64,000 bases of DNA, taken from NCBI RefSeq assembly GCF_016801865.2, contig NC_068937.1:4600191-4664190 (forward strand), written 5' to 3'. Positions 11,700 through 23,620 of this stretch are shown here, piece after piece. The DNA is from Culex pipiens pallens (Eukaryota; Arthropoda; Insecta; Diptera; Culicidae). A program made the position numbers and the translations under genes. Every line of letters starts with the position of its first letter. Position 1 is the stretch's first letter. The notes below the pieces were generated by a model. The model was given only the letters and a program-made list of their open reading frames with translations. It ran no database searches and was not told the DNA's origin.

Positions 11700-12758
11700 C
11701 CCGATTTAATATCACCAGAGGTGAAATAGAGCCTTTCTTACAAAATGATGAAACTCCGAGAAATATATTGGTGCAACTATTTTTTCAAAAACATAATGAT
11801 ACCATCCAGTGAGAATTTTACCTAAAGCTTCGAATCTTTTAAGGCTAAACCTCAAATGCCATTTTTTTTAATTTCAGAAGTACATTATTTGTCGCAAGAC
11901 ATTTAAATTTAATTAAGAAAAACATATTGGATTGACATTATTAGAAAAAAATAAAGGGTACTCAGTCTATAATGTTAGTCTATGATTAACTTAAAAAAAT
12001 ATGTATCGCTATTGCACTTTGTCGATCAATTATGAGAAGCCAGAAAGAACACGTTCACGCGCAGCGTAAAACGCGCAAGCGTAAAAGCGCTGGCGTTGAA
12101 GCTTCGACTTGACGACTTGTCGAGCTTTCGAGCGAGAACGAGCCGGGACTTCGAATTTGATGTTCAGTATATGATTTTGTATAAATCCAAAAATTTAATA
12201 GGAAAAAATAGGGTAAAAATAAGACGAAAAACACTAAAATCGCTATATCTCTGGAAATACATTTTGGAAAAGCTTCAAATTTTGGGCCCAAACAGTTTAT
12301 GGCGCATGTTTTCGAATGGCTTTTTGTTTGAAACTTTAAATTTGATAGTGTTATCTTGTAAAATAGTCCAAAAAATACCTCTAAAAATGGCTTTGACCAC
12401 ATTTACTGGTCGAAAATTGTGAATCGAAAAATAAAATGTTCGTCTTCGACCCCACGGCTACAGATCTGGCTTTTAAAAATTGTGGGTTTTACGAGCGGTT
12501 TTCCAGTGATGGAAGACACAAATTTTTAAGAGCGGATACAGACATCGGCCATGTATTTCAGAAAAAGAGCTCTCAAAAATCAGACTTTGAGTTCCGGGTT
12601 TCGGGCCAAAATTCAATCGAAAGAGCGCATCTAAACCTTCAATTTAGTATTAGGATTTTTTCCTGGGACGAATCCTCGCCGTGCACGATTTTTTTTAGAT
12701 TTCTGAAAAAAGCGTTTTTCCAAAAGCAAACCTTGAACCTTTCTTTTGTAAGAAAGGC
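11700..12758. mobile_element. 1.06 kb insertion present only in the left arm
   Basis: Left-arm sequence matches the right arm up to GTTTCAATAAACAAAA (ending 11699) and again from CAATAATATTCAATAGCAGG (about 12765). The right arm joins these directly at about 22282-22307. The extra ~1059 bp is therefore an insertion, and the right arm is the empty site. Near its ends lie inverted copies of GCCTTTCTTACAAAA (11731-11745 and 12744-12758). The A-run at the junction hides any exact duplication. No coding domain was recognised; frames at 12055-12402 and 12436-12780 have no recognisable product. Confidence 0.8.
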
Positions 12759-12759
12759 A

Positions 12760-14010
12760 AAAAACAATAATATTCAATAGCAGGTGATGAGCTGCAGGCA
12801 TGCAATTCCAAATATACTTTGATTATGAACAAAATTAATATTTTTTTAACTAGTATGCATTAGTGCTCTGGCTGGTGATAAGCAATAGACATGAAATTGA
12901 AAATATACTTTGATAATAAACAATATTAATGATTTTTCAACTTGTATTAATTAGTGCTCTGGCTGATGATGAGCAATAGACATGAATTTGAAAATATACT
13001 TTGATAATAACCAATATTAACGATTTTTCAACCTGTAGTGCTCTGGCTGATTATGAGCAATAGACAGAAAATTGAAAATATACTTTAATTATGACCTAAA
13101 TTAATGATTTTTCAACTTGTATGAATTAGCGCTCTGGCTGGTGATGAGCAATAGACATGAATTTTAAAATATACTTTGATAATAACCAGTATTAATGATT
13201 TTTCAACTTGTATGAATTAGTGCTCTGACTGGTGATGAGCAATAGACAGAAAATTGAAAATATACTTTAATTATGACCTAAATTAATGATTTTTCAACTT
13301 GTATGAATTAGTGCTCTAGCTGGTGATGAGCAATAGACATGAATTTGAAAATATACTTTGATAATAAACAATATTAATGATTTTTCAACTTGTATTAATT
13401 ACTGCTCTGGCTGATGATGAGCAATAGACAGAAAATTGAAAATATACTTTAATTATGACCTAAATTAATGATTTTTCGACTTGTATGAATTAGCGCTCTG
13501 GCTGGTGATGAGCAATAGACATGAATTTGAAAATATACTTTGATAATAACCAGTATTGATGATTTTTCAACTTGTATGAATTAGTGCTCTAGCTGGTGAT
13601 GAGCAATAGACATGAATTTGAAAATATACTTTGATAATAACCAATATTAACGATTTTTCAACCTGTATGAATTAGTGCTCTGGCTGGTGATGAGCAATAG
13701 ACAGAAAATTGAAAATATACTTTAATTATGACCTAAATTAATGATTTTTCAACTTGTATGAATTAGTGCTCTGGCTGGTGATGAGCAATAGACTTGAATT
13801 TGAAAATATACTTTGATAATAACCAATATTAACGATTTTTCAACCTGTATGACTTAGTGCTCTGGCTGATTATGAGCAATAGACAGAAAATTGAAAATAT
13901 ACTTTAATTATGACCTAAATTAATGATTTTTCAACTTGTATGAATTAGTGCTCTGGCTGGTTATGAGCAATAGACAGAAAATTGAAAATATACTTTAATT
14001 ATGACCTAAA
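12760..14010 (+). repeat. Left-arm ~92-bp satellite
   Basis: Tandem units of about 90-96 bp contain GATGAGCAATAGACATGAA, AAATATACTTTGATAATAA and GATTTTTCAACTTGTATGAA. Two variants tend to alternate (ACATGAATTTG.../TGATAATAACC and ACAGAAAATTG.../TTAATTATGACC), giving ~185-bp dimers. The array is the inward continuation of the left foldback arm. Confidence 0.93.
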
Positions 14011-14600
14011 TTAACTACGCATACACCTTTTTTGCCATTTGACCAATATGATTTAAATTTTCGTGACGTTGCAACGCAAACTTAAACCTGTTGTAACTTT
14101 GGATCTAGACAACTAATTTAGTCGCTCTAGGTTGCATTTGAAAGCTCTTTCTAAGTACAAAGAGCATCCGAATTATCAAAATGATTGAATGTTTAGTTTT
14201 CTTTTGTCATAAACAACTGTTCCTTTTTCGTGACGTTGCAACGCAATAAAATGGTAAACTTACACTAGTTTGAAGAAATACTTAACTTATGATAAACTGC
14301 AGATCCATGACATTTTCGTTTAGTACATCTAAAAACCTACAAAATGCTATAAAAAGGATAATTTTTGGATTTTATTTCGCTGAAAACTAGGAGTTTTCAG
14401 AAAAATTTTTTAAAACGATGATTTTATCACGAATTGATGCATAACTTAACCAACCTGTACATAATGATATTCAAAAGATCAATTAATGAAAACCATGATT
14501 TTTGAAGCTTCAAGTAGTCTAGAATCGAGTAAAAATATCCAAATAGGTCATATACGCTTTTCAAAATTTCATCCTAAGGTGTACATTGCCGGAGAATGTG
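14011..14600. other. Unique central spacer of the foldback element
   Basis: This ~590 bp stretch separates the two satellite arms and is not repeated elsewhere in the window. It contains TTTTCGTGACGTTGCAACGCA twice (about 14060 and 14227). No open frame with a domain is present. It may be the remains of an internal region that once carried coding sequence, but nothing shows this. Confidence 0.65.
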
Positions 14601-14858
14601 TCAGTATATTTTCAAATTCAAGTCTATTGCTCATCACCAGCCAGAGCAATAATTGATACAAGTTGAAAAATCATAATTAAAGTATATTTTCTGTCTATTG
14701 CTCATCACCAGCCAGAGCACTAATTAATACAAGTTGAAAAATCATTAATATTGGTTATTATAAAAGTATATTTTCAAATTCAAGTCTATTGCTCATCACC
14801 AGCCAGAGCACTAATTCATACAAGTTGAAAAATCATTAATATTGTTTATTATCAAAGT

Positions 14859-15281
14859 CCTCCATTTCAAGTCAGCAGTAGCCGAACACATCATCAAGGA
14901 GAAACATAACATCACAACTAGCGACGCGGTCATCTTAAGACACATCACGAACCCATCGAAGCTTGCTGTCGCCGAAAGTTTGGAAATCTTCAAGGCAGGC
15001 AACAAACGTTTACTCAACAAGGATTCAGGTAACGGCTCAACGTGGCTGTTACCTATACAGGCACCAAAGAAGAACAAGGAGGTAGTACCTACAGTAACTA
15101 CAAATACGGATACACCAGCGATGAACCTTCAGTCGAGAACAAAACACTGATGAAGTCTGCAAGTAGTAGACGAAATACGTATCTGTCAAGATATTAAAAA
15201 TATATAGCGGAATTAAAAGGAACAACTCGTCTCTTTGTATTCATAGTAATGCATTCTGCTAAAACGCTCAACCAAACCACA
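14859..15281 (+). mobile_element. 5'-truncated Penelope-like element fragment
   Basis: Inside a satellite monomer, an unrelated 423-bp segment encodes from about 14865 to 15150 a peptide with SAVAEHIIKEKHNI and RHITNPSKLAVAESLEIFK. It ends at TGA 15148-15150, followed by a short 3' tail. The first residues of the open frame (from 14842) come from the satellite. The pattern resembles the C-terminal GIY-YIG endonuclease region of Penelope-like retroelements, and 5' truncation is usual for them. No reverse transcriptase part remains, so it is dead. The family call rests on remembered motif resemblance; a different retroelement C-terminus is possible. Confidence 0.6.
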
Positions 15282-16166
15282 ATATTTTCAAATTCATGTC
15301 TATTGCTCATCACCAGCCAGAGCACTAATTCATACAAGTTGAAAAATCATTAATACTGGTTATTATCAAAGTATATTTTCAAATTCATGTCTACTGCTCA
15401 TCACCATCCAGAGCACTAATTAATACAAGTTGAAAAATCATTAATTTAGGTCATAATTAAAGTATATTTTCAATTTTCTGTCTATTGCTCATCACCAGCC
15501 AGAGCACTAATTCATACAAGTTGAAAAATCATTAATATTGTTTATTATCAAAGTATATTTTCAAATTCATGTCTATTGCTCATCACCATCCAGGGCACTA
15601 ATTAATACAAGTTGAAAAATCATTAATATTGTTTATTATCAAAGTATATTTTCAAATTCATGTCTATTGCTCATCACCAGCCAGAGCGCTTATTCATACA
15701 AGTTGAAAAATCATTAATTTAGGTCATAATTAAAGTATATTTTCAATTTTCTGTCTATTGCTCATCACCAGCCAGAGCACTAATTCATACAAGTTGAAAA
15801 ATCATTAATATTGTTTATTATCAAAGTATATTTTCAAATTCATGTCTATTGCTCATCACCAGCCAGAGCGCTAATTCATACAAGTTGAAAAATCATTAAT
15901 TTAGGTCATAATTAAAGTATATTTTCAATTTTCTGTCTATTGCTCATCACCAGCCAGAGCACTAATTCATACAGGTTGAAAAATCGTTAATATTGGTTAT
16001 TATCAAAGTATATTTTCAAATTCATGTCTATTGCTCATCACCAGCTAGAGCACTAATTCATACAAGTTGAAAAATCATTAATTTAGGTCATAATTAAAGT
16101 ATATTTTCAATTTTCTGTCTATTGCTCATCACCAGTCAGAGCACTAATTCATACAAGTTGAAAAAT

Positions 16167-17070
16167 CAGGCTTCACTGAACACCAAGATCTGGTGCGCCG
16201 TGGTGCGGTTTTCGTGTCACTCTAGAAACCAAACCGAGCTGTTTGTTGTCACACCATAGCAACTGTACCGAAAGCACCTTGGTACACCACCGGTGCACCC
16301 AAACTGTATACCAAGGATGCAACTCAACATATGGTTGATCCAAGTAAACCGGAGGCGACATTGTTTTGATTGAGGTTTGCCAGCCATCATTCACAACTTC
16401 GGGATGGCGTGGCGGTTGTTGTCTCCGTCTTTTTACCACGAGGTTCCTGGTTCAATCCTGGGTACAAATATTTTTGAGGATTTTTTTTTTCAATATTTGC
16501 TGTCAAAATTACTGATTATATACATTTTTTAAGTAACTTCTTCGAACCTGCGACGCTTTAGTCAAAGAGTTAGAAAATTGAATGGATTTTTGTAGTGGAA
16601 TAGAGAAAACATTCCATATTATGCAGGCAGGTTTAAGTGAAAATGCCTATTTCAGGGTTATATGCACGAGAAGTTAAAGTTTATATTTCATGACACTACG
16701 AAATTCTATTCCTAACGAACTATTCTAAACAAATAAAAAACATTCAAAAAATAAAATAATAACTGTCGAGATTCGAACCAAGAACCTTTAAAATACTAAA
16801 GCACTGCCTTTGACAACCACACCATTAAGAACTGTTGAGTTCAGTTGGCTTGCAAGGCATCAAGAGTTCCAAACTTCTCCCGTGTGGTAGGCGCAGAAAC
16901 CATGTCAGTTTTGTGTACCCGATCCACACCGCCGTCACACCAAACTTCGGTTTGGTGCACCGATCAAGCTACCGAGTTGTGTCGGGTTTTGGGTCGTGAC
17001 GAGAAATGGTGCGCATAGAAAAACCGGTATCATAGCAAACCGTTGTCGCACCCGTCAAAAGGTAAGTCTG
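16167..17070. mobile_element. 904-bp hAT-like non-autonomous element
   Basis: A non-satellite block starts CAGGCTTCAC and ends GGTAAGTCTG, whose complement is CAGACTTACC. It is flanked by TGAAAAAT at 16159-16166 and 17071-17078. An 8-bp duplication and CAG...CTG ends are typical of hAT transposons. The base pair CA is shared by the target and the element start, so the duplication can be read as 8-10 bp. No transposase is present. Two tRNA-promoter-like B boxes lie inside: GGTTCAATCC on plus near 16449, and the complement of GGTTCGAATC near 16776. Confidence 0.65.
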
Positions 17071-17264
17071 TGAAAAATCATTAATACTGGTTATTATCAA
17101 AGTATATTTTAAAATTCATGTCTATTGCTCATCACCAGCCAGAGCGCTAATTCATACAAGTTGAAAAATCATTAATTTAGGTCATAATTAAAGTATATTT
17201 TCAATTTTCTGTCTATTGCTCATCATCAGCCAGAGCACTAATTAATACAAGTTGAAAAATCATT

Positions 17265-17278
17265 AATATTGTTTATTA
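17265..17278. repeat. Target-site duplication of the non-LTR insertion
   Basis: AATATTGTTTATTA lies here, at the 3' side of the minus-strand element, and again at 19035-19048 beyond its 5' end. It is satellite sequence duplicated by target-primed reverse transcription. Confidence 0.85.
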
Positions 17279-19034
17279 CTTACTTTACTTTATCAGCAAC
17301 AGGTCTATCGACCCAACGCTGAACTAATCGAAGATTTCCAGGATGCTCGATCTTGGGCCGCTCGTCTCCAGTCGCCTACAATGTTGGCCGCTCTTGCATC
17401 TTCGTCGACTGCACACAGCCAACGCGTACGAGGCCTTCCACGAAGCCGACGACCGCGTCCAGGTTCGCTGCTGAATATCGTTTTAGCCGCCCGCTCGTCC
17501 GACATTCTGGCTACATGTCCAGCCCACTTCAGCCTGTCGTGCTTGATGACTTTTACGATATCAGCATGTTTGTAGTCTTGGTACAACTCGAAATTCATGC
17601 GCCTGCGCCACCGGTCTCCTACTTGCTTGCCGCCGAAGATAGAACGCAGGATTCTCCGCTCAAAGACCCCAAGTGCTCTCTGGTCAGCCTCCTTTAGCGT
17701 CCACGACTCGTGACCGTAAAGAGCTACAGGGAGTATCAAGGTCCTGTACAGCGTGATTTTCGTAGGCGTCCTTAGGCTGCGGGACCTTAGCTGGCTACGA
17801 AGACCGTAGAAGGCCCTGTTTGCAGCACTAATCCGCCGTTTCACTTCGCAGCTCACTTCGTTGTCGCACGTCACGAGTGTACCAAGATATACAAATTCAT
17901 CCACCACCTCATATCTTTCTCCATCTATTTCCACCTCCGAAACACCATCACCTGCACTGCCACGCGCTCTGCCAGCAACCAGATACTTGGTCTTGGCAGT
18001 GTTGATGGTCAGTCCGATCTTCGCAGCTTCCCGCTTGAAAGGGACGAACGCCTCCTCCACTGAACGACGGTCGATACCAATGATGTCGATGTCGTCAGCG
18101 TATCTCAGCAGCATGTGCGATTTAGTGATGAGTGTTCCGTTTCTTTGCACGCCTGCCCTTCGAGCAGCACCTTCCAACGCTATGATGAACAGTAAGTTCG
18201 AGAGAGCATCGCCCTGCTTCAATCCATCCAACGTAACGAAAGCTTCAGATGTCTCGTTAGCTATTCGCACGCTTGATTTTGCTCCGTCGAGCGTTGCACG
18301 AATCAGTCTTATAAGCTTTGCCGGAAAGCCGTGTTCTAGCATAATCTTCCAAAGTTCGTTTCTTTTGACTGAATCGTACGCCGCCTTGAAGTCGATGAAC
18401 AAATGGTGTGTTTGCAGGTTGTACTCCCGGAACTTGTCGAGGATTTGTCGCAGAGTGAACATCTGGTCCGTCGTTGACCGACCCGCTCGAAAACCGCACT
18501 GGTATTCGCCGACAAAGGTCTCGGTCATCGGTCTCAGCTTGCTCCACAGGATGCGGGAGAGTACTTTGTACGCTGCGTTGAGGATTGTGATGCCTCGATA
18601 GTTGGCACAATCGAGTCTTTGCCCTTTCTTGTAGATTGGGGTGACGAGCCCGTCTAACCAGTCGGTCGGAAGCTGTTCTTCGCACCAAATGCGTAGGATG
18701 ATTTGGTGCAGAATCTCGGTCATCCGCGTACTCCCGTGCTTGAAAAGTTCGGCCGGAAGTCCGTCCTTTCCCGCGGATTTCCCGTTCTTGAGCTCTTTAA
18801 CAGCCTTAGCTACTTCCTCCAACGTAGGCGGGTCCACAGCTTTTCCATCTTCCTCAACGTGTATCCTGTCCTCGACGATTCCCTCTCGTGTCTCACCGTT
18901 CAACAGCTGCTGGAAGTGCTCCTTCCACCTAGCCGCCACCGCAGTCTTGTCTGTCAACAGGTTGCCTTCCGTGTCGTTGCACATCACAGGGGAAGGCGTG
19001 GTTTTCCTTCTTACACCGTTGACAGTTGCGTAAA
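17279..19034 (-). mobile_element. 5'-truncated non-LTR retrotransposon
   Basis: About 1.76 kb on the minus strand is inserted into the ~92-bp satellite with a 14-bp target duplication (17265-17278 and 19035-19048). The 3' end, read on the minus strand, finishes GATAAAGTAAAGTAAG, a short microsatellite-like tail of the kind seen in RTE-like elements. The endonuclease region is missing, as expected for truncation during reverse transcription. The remaining reverse transcriptase frame is intact, so the insertion is likely recent. Confidence 0.9.
17305..19034 (-). CDS. Reverse transcriptase (non-LTR), N-terminally truncated
   Basis: This frame encodes about 575 residues of a non-LTR reverse transcriptase that would copy the element's RNA at a nicked chromosomal site. 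Visible motifs in order are YRGITILNAAYKVLS and CGFRAGRSTTDQ (fingers), LFIDFKAAYDSV with the first catalytic Asp, GLKQGDALSNLLF, the catalytic YADD in LLRYADDIDIIG, GLTINTAKTKYL, and the YLG of the thumb region. The C-terminal part has RLKWAGHVARM and GRPRTRWL followed by a DWRRAAQDR block, common in RTE-related and similar insect elements. No endonuclease domain remains. The frame stays open upstream to an ATG at 19071, but those first residues are satellite-derived, so the apparent start is chimeric. There is no frameshift or internal stop. The exact clade is uncertain. Confidence 0.88.
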
Positions 19035-22000
19035 AATATTGTTTATTATCAAAGTATATTTTCAAATTCATGTCTATTGCTCATCACCAGCTAGAGCACT
19101 AATTCATACAAGTTGAAAAATCATTAATTTAGGTCATAATTAAAGTATATTTTCAATTTTCTGTCTATTGCTCATCACCAGTCAGAGCACTAATTCATAC
19201 AAGTTGAAAAATCATTGATACTGGTTATTATCAAAGTATATTTTCAAATTCATGTCTATTGCTCATCACCAGCCAGAGCGCTAATTCATACAAGTCGAAA
19301 AATCATTAATTTAGGTCATAATTAAAGTATATTTTCAATTTTCTGTCTATTGCTCATCATCAGCCAGAGCACTAATTAATACAAGTTGAAAAATCATTAA
19401 TATTGTTTATTATCAAAGTATATTTTCAAATTCATGTCTATTGCTCATCACCAGCTAGAGCACTAAATCATACAAGTTGAAAAATCATTAATTTAGGTCA
19501 TAATTGAAGTATATTTTCAATTTTCTGTCTATTGCTCATCACCAGTCAGAGCACTAATTCATACAAGTTGAAAAATCATTAATACTGGTTATTATCAAAG
19601 TATATTTTCAAATTCATGTCTATTGCTCATCACCAGCCAGAGCGCTAATTCATACAAGTTGAAAAATCATTAATTTAAGTCATAATTAAAGTATATTTTC
19701 AATTTTCTGTCTATTGCTCATCATCAGCCAGAGCACTAATTAATACAAGTTGAAAAATCATTAATATTGTTTATTATCAAAGTATATTTTCAAATTCATG
19801 TCTATTGCTCATCACCAGCCAGAGCGCTGATTCATACAAGTTGAAAAATCATTAATTTAGGTCATAATTAAAGTATATTTTCAATTTTCTGTCTATTGCT
19901 CATCACCAGCCAGAGCACTAATTCATACAGGTTGAAAAATCGTTAATATTGGTTATTATCAAAGTATATTTTCAAATTCATGTCTATTGCTCATCACCAG
20001 CTAGAGCACTAATTCATACAAGTTGAAAAATCATTAATTTAGGTCATAATTAAAGTATATTTTCAATTTTCTGTCTATTGCTCATCACCAGTCAGAGCAC
20101 TAATTCATACAAGTTGAAAAATCATCAATACTGGTTATTATCAAAGTATATTTTCAAATTCATGTCTATTGCTCATCACCAGCCAGAGCGCTAATTCATA
20201 CAAGTCGAAAAATCATTAATTTAGGTCATAATTAAAGTATATTTTCAATTTTCTGTCTATTGCTCATCATCAGCCAGAGCACTAATTAATACAAGTTGAA
20301 AAATCATTAATATTGTTTATTATCAAAGTATATTTTCAAATTCATGTCTATTGCTCATCACCAGCTAGAGCACTAAATCATACAAGTTGAAAAATCATTA
20401 ATTTAGGTCATAATTAAAGTATATTTTCAATTTTCTGTCTATTGCTCATCACCAGTCAGAGCACTAATTCATACAAGTTGAAAAATCATTAATACTGGTT
20501 ATTATCAAAGTATATTTTCAAATTCATGTCTATTGCTCATCACCAGCCAGAGCGCTCATTCATACAAGTTGAAAAATCATTAATTTAAGTCATAATTAAA
20601 GTATATTTTCAATTTTCTGTCTATTGCTCATCATCAGCCAGAGCACTAATTAATACAAGTTGAAAAATCATTAATATTGTTTATTATCAAAGTATATTTT
20701 CAAATTCATGTCTATTGCTCATCACCAGCCAGAGCGCTGATTCATACAAGTTGAAAAATCATTAATTTAGGTCATAATTAAAGTATATTTTCAATTTTCT
20801 GTCTATTGCTCATCATCAGCCAGAGCACTAATTAATACAAGTTGAAAAATCATTAATATTGTTTATTATCAAAGTATATTTTCAAATTCATGTCTATTGC
20901 TCATCACCAGCCAGAGCGCTGATTCATACAAGTTGAAAAATCATTAATTTAGGTCATAATTAAAGTATATTTTCAATTTTCTGTCTATTGCTCATCACCA
21001 GCCAGAGCACTAATTCATACAGGTTGAAAAATCGTTAATATTGGTTATTATCAAAGTATATTTTCAAATTCATGTCTATTGCTCATCACCAGCTAGAGCA
21101 CTAATTCATACAAGTTGAAAAATCATTAATTTAGGTCATAATTAAAGTATATTTTCAATTTTCTGTCTATTGCTCATCACCAGTCAGAGCACTAATTCAT
21201 ACAAGTTGAAAAATCATTAATACTGGTTATTATCAAAGTATATTTTAAAATTCATGTCTATTGCTCATCACCAGCCAGAGCGCTAATTCATACAAGTTGA
21301 AAAATCATTAATTTAGGTCATAATTAAAGTATATTTTCTATTTTCTGTCTATTGCTCATCACCAGCCAGATCACTAATTCATACAGGTTGAAAAATCGTT
21401 AATATTGGTTATTATCAAAGTATATTTTCAAATTCATGTCTATTGCTCATCACCAGCTAGAGCACTAATTCATACAAGTTGAAAAATCATTAATTTAGGT
21501 CATAATTAAAGTAAATTTTCAATTTTCTGTCTATTGCTCATCACCAGTCAGAGCACTAATTCATACAAGTTGAAAAATCATTAATACTGGTTATTATCAA
21601 AGTATATTTTCAAATTCATGTCTATTGCTCATCACCAGCCAGAGCGCTAATTTATACAAGTTGAAAAATCATTAATTTAGGTCATAATTAAAGTATATTT
21701 TCAATTTTCTGTCTATTGCTCATCACCAGCCAGAGCACTAATTCATACAGGTTGAAAAATCGTTAATATTGGTTATTATCAAAGTATATTTTCAAATTCA
21801 TGTCTATTGCTCATCACCAGCTAGAGCACTAATTCATACAAGTTGAAAAATCATTAATTTAGGTCATAATTAAAGTATATTTTCAATTTTCTGTCTATTG
21901 CTCATCACCAGTCAGAGCACTAATTCATACAAGTTGAAAAATCATTAATACTGGTTATTATCAAAGTATATTTTCAAATTCATGTCTATTGCTCATCACC

Positions 22001-22329
22001 AGCCAGAGCGCTAATTCATACAAGTTGAAAAATCATTAATTTAGGTCATAATTAAAGTATATTTTCAATTTTCTGTCTATTGCTCATCACCAGCCAGAGC
22101 ACTAATTCATACAAGTTGAAAAATCATTAATATTGTTTATTATCAAAGTATATTTTCAATTTCATGTCTATTGCTTATCACCAGCCAGAGCACTAATGCC
22201 TACTAGTTAAAAAAATATTAATTTTGTTCATAATCAAAGTATATTTGGAATTGCATGCCTGCAGCTCATCACCTGCTATTGAATATTATTGTTTTTTTGT
22301 TTATTGAAACTAATTAAAAGTTTCCAAAT

Positions 22330-23611
22330 AAAACTTTATTTAGAAATTTATCATGAAGTTTGTAAGGAAAATTTAAGAGCACTTATTCTGCTTTGGAGCA
22401 CTCAATAGATCTCTTTTTTCTCTAAATTTTGATCCCAATAAATTCAAAATGATGCCATGTGTAACCCAGTCAAAATTTTGTATGGTAGTTTGTATGGAAA
22501 TTTGTAGAGCACTAAATCTGCCCTTGGAGCACTAAATAGCACTATTTTTTCTCTAAATTCTGACCTAAAAAAATCCAAAATGGCGGCATGTGTAACCTGG
22601 CGTGAGTGTCAATATTTTGTATGGGAGTTTGTATGGAAATTTTAAGAGCACTTAATCTGCCCTTGGAGCACTTAATAGCACTATTTTTTCTTTAAATTCT
22701 GACCTCAAAAAATCCAAAATGGCGGCATGTGTAACCTGGCGTGAGTGTCAATATTTGGTATGGGAGTTTGTATGGAAATTTGAAGAGCACTTAATCTGCC
22801 CTTGGAGCACTTAATAGCACTTATTTTTCTCTAAATTTTTACCCAAAAAAAATTAAAATGGCCCAAAAAAATCCAAAATGGCTGCATGTGTAACTAGGCG
22901 TGAGTGTCAATATTTTGTATGGGAGTTTGTATGGAAATTTGAATAGCACTAAATCTGGCCTTGAAGCACTAAATAGCACTAATTATTCTCTAAATATTGG
23001 CGCCGGAAAAATCCAAAATGGCGGCATGTGTAACTTGGCGTGAGTGTCAATATTTTGTATGGGAGTTTGTATGGAAATTTGAAGAGCACTAAATCTGCCC
23101 TTGGAGCACTAAATAGCACTAATTTTTCTCTAAATTTTGACCCCAAAAAAAATCCAAAATGGCGGCATGTGTAACCTGGCGTGAGTGTCAATATTTTGTA
23201 TGGAAGTTTGTATGGAAATTTGAAGAGCACTAAATCTGCCCTTGGAGCACTAAATAGCACTAATTATTCTCTAAATATTGGCGCCGGAAAAATCCAAAAT
23301 GGCGGCATGTGTAACCTGGCGTGAGTGTCAGTATTTTGTATGGGAGTTTGTATGGAAATTTGAAGAGCACTAAATCTGCCCTTGGAGCACTAAATAGCAC
23401 TATTTTTTCTCTAAATTTTGACCCCAAAAAAATCCAAAATGGCGGCATGTGTAACCTGGCGTGAGTGTCAATATTTTGTATGGGAGTTTGTATGGAAATT
23501 TGAAGAGCACTAAATCTGCCCTTGGAGCACTAAATAGCACTAATTATTCTCTAAATATTGGCACCGGAAAAATCCAAAATGGCGTCATGTGTAACCTGGC
23601 GTGAATAGACT
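22330..23611 (-). repeat. Right-arm ~140-bp subterminal tandem repeats
   Basis: About nine units are the reverse complement of the left-arm units (CCAAAATGGCGGCATGTG, TAACCTGGCGTGAGTGTC). Variant units with CGCCGGAAAAATCC occur near 23000 and 23280, and the terminal unit has CACCGGAAAAATCC. The terminal unit at 23565-23611 matches the outermost left unit (GGCGTCATG variant). Confidence 0.95.
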
Positions 23612-23620
23612 ATCAAGAGC
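23612..23620. repeat. Right 9-bp target-site duplication (ATCAAGAGC)
   Basis: This is an exact copy of 10096-10104, directly after the terminal AATAGACT of the foldback element. Confidence 0.93.

Larger units (their letters stand above)
14601..22260 (-). repeat. Right-arm ~92-bp satellite with higher-order structure
   Basis: This is the same satellite as 12760-14010 in inverted orientation (TCTATTGCTCATCACCAGCC, CAAGTTGAAAAATCATTAAT). Monomer variants recur in a fixed order (CTAGAGC, GTCAGAGC, CCAGAGCGC, CATCATCAGCC). A longer block recurs about 910 bp apart: the rare variant CTAGAGCACTAAATCATAC is found at 19455 and again at 20365. The array is interrupted by the insertions at 14859, 16167 and 17279. 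Confidence 0.93.
10105..23611. mobile_element. 13.5 kb foldback-type DNA transposon, non-autonomous
   Basis: The element starts AGTCTATTCACGCCAGG and ends with its exact reverse complement. The outermost ~75 bp of the two ends differ at about one position. Both ends continue inward through tandem ~140-bp units (10105-11640; 22330-23611), then ~92-bp satellite units (12760-14010; 14600-22260), in opposite orientation in the two arms. A unique spacer of ~0.6 kb lies between. An exact 9-bp target duplication flanks it. Long inverted repeats made of tandem subrepeats plus a 9-bp duplication are the known hallmarks of foldback (FB) elements, which are linked to Mutator-like transposases. No transposase is encoded, so it must have moved in trans. 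The right arm is far longer and carries four later nested insertions or fragments. The family assignment is inference from structure. Confidence 0.88.

Noticed and set aside
12055..12780. Frames of 108-115 codons in the left-arm insertion as a transposase
   Set aside because: They overlap on both strands, lack any transposase motif and have no coding composition.
17861..18601. 246-codon plus-strand frame
   Set aside because: Shadow of the minus-strand reverse transcriptase.
14601..22260. CRISPR-like array
   Set aside because: Monomers are similar along their whole ~92-bp length with no unique spacers, and the DNA is eukaryotic. It is a satellite.
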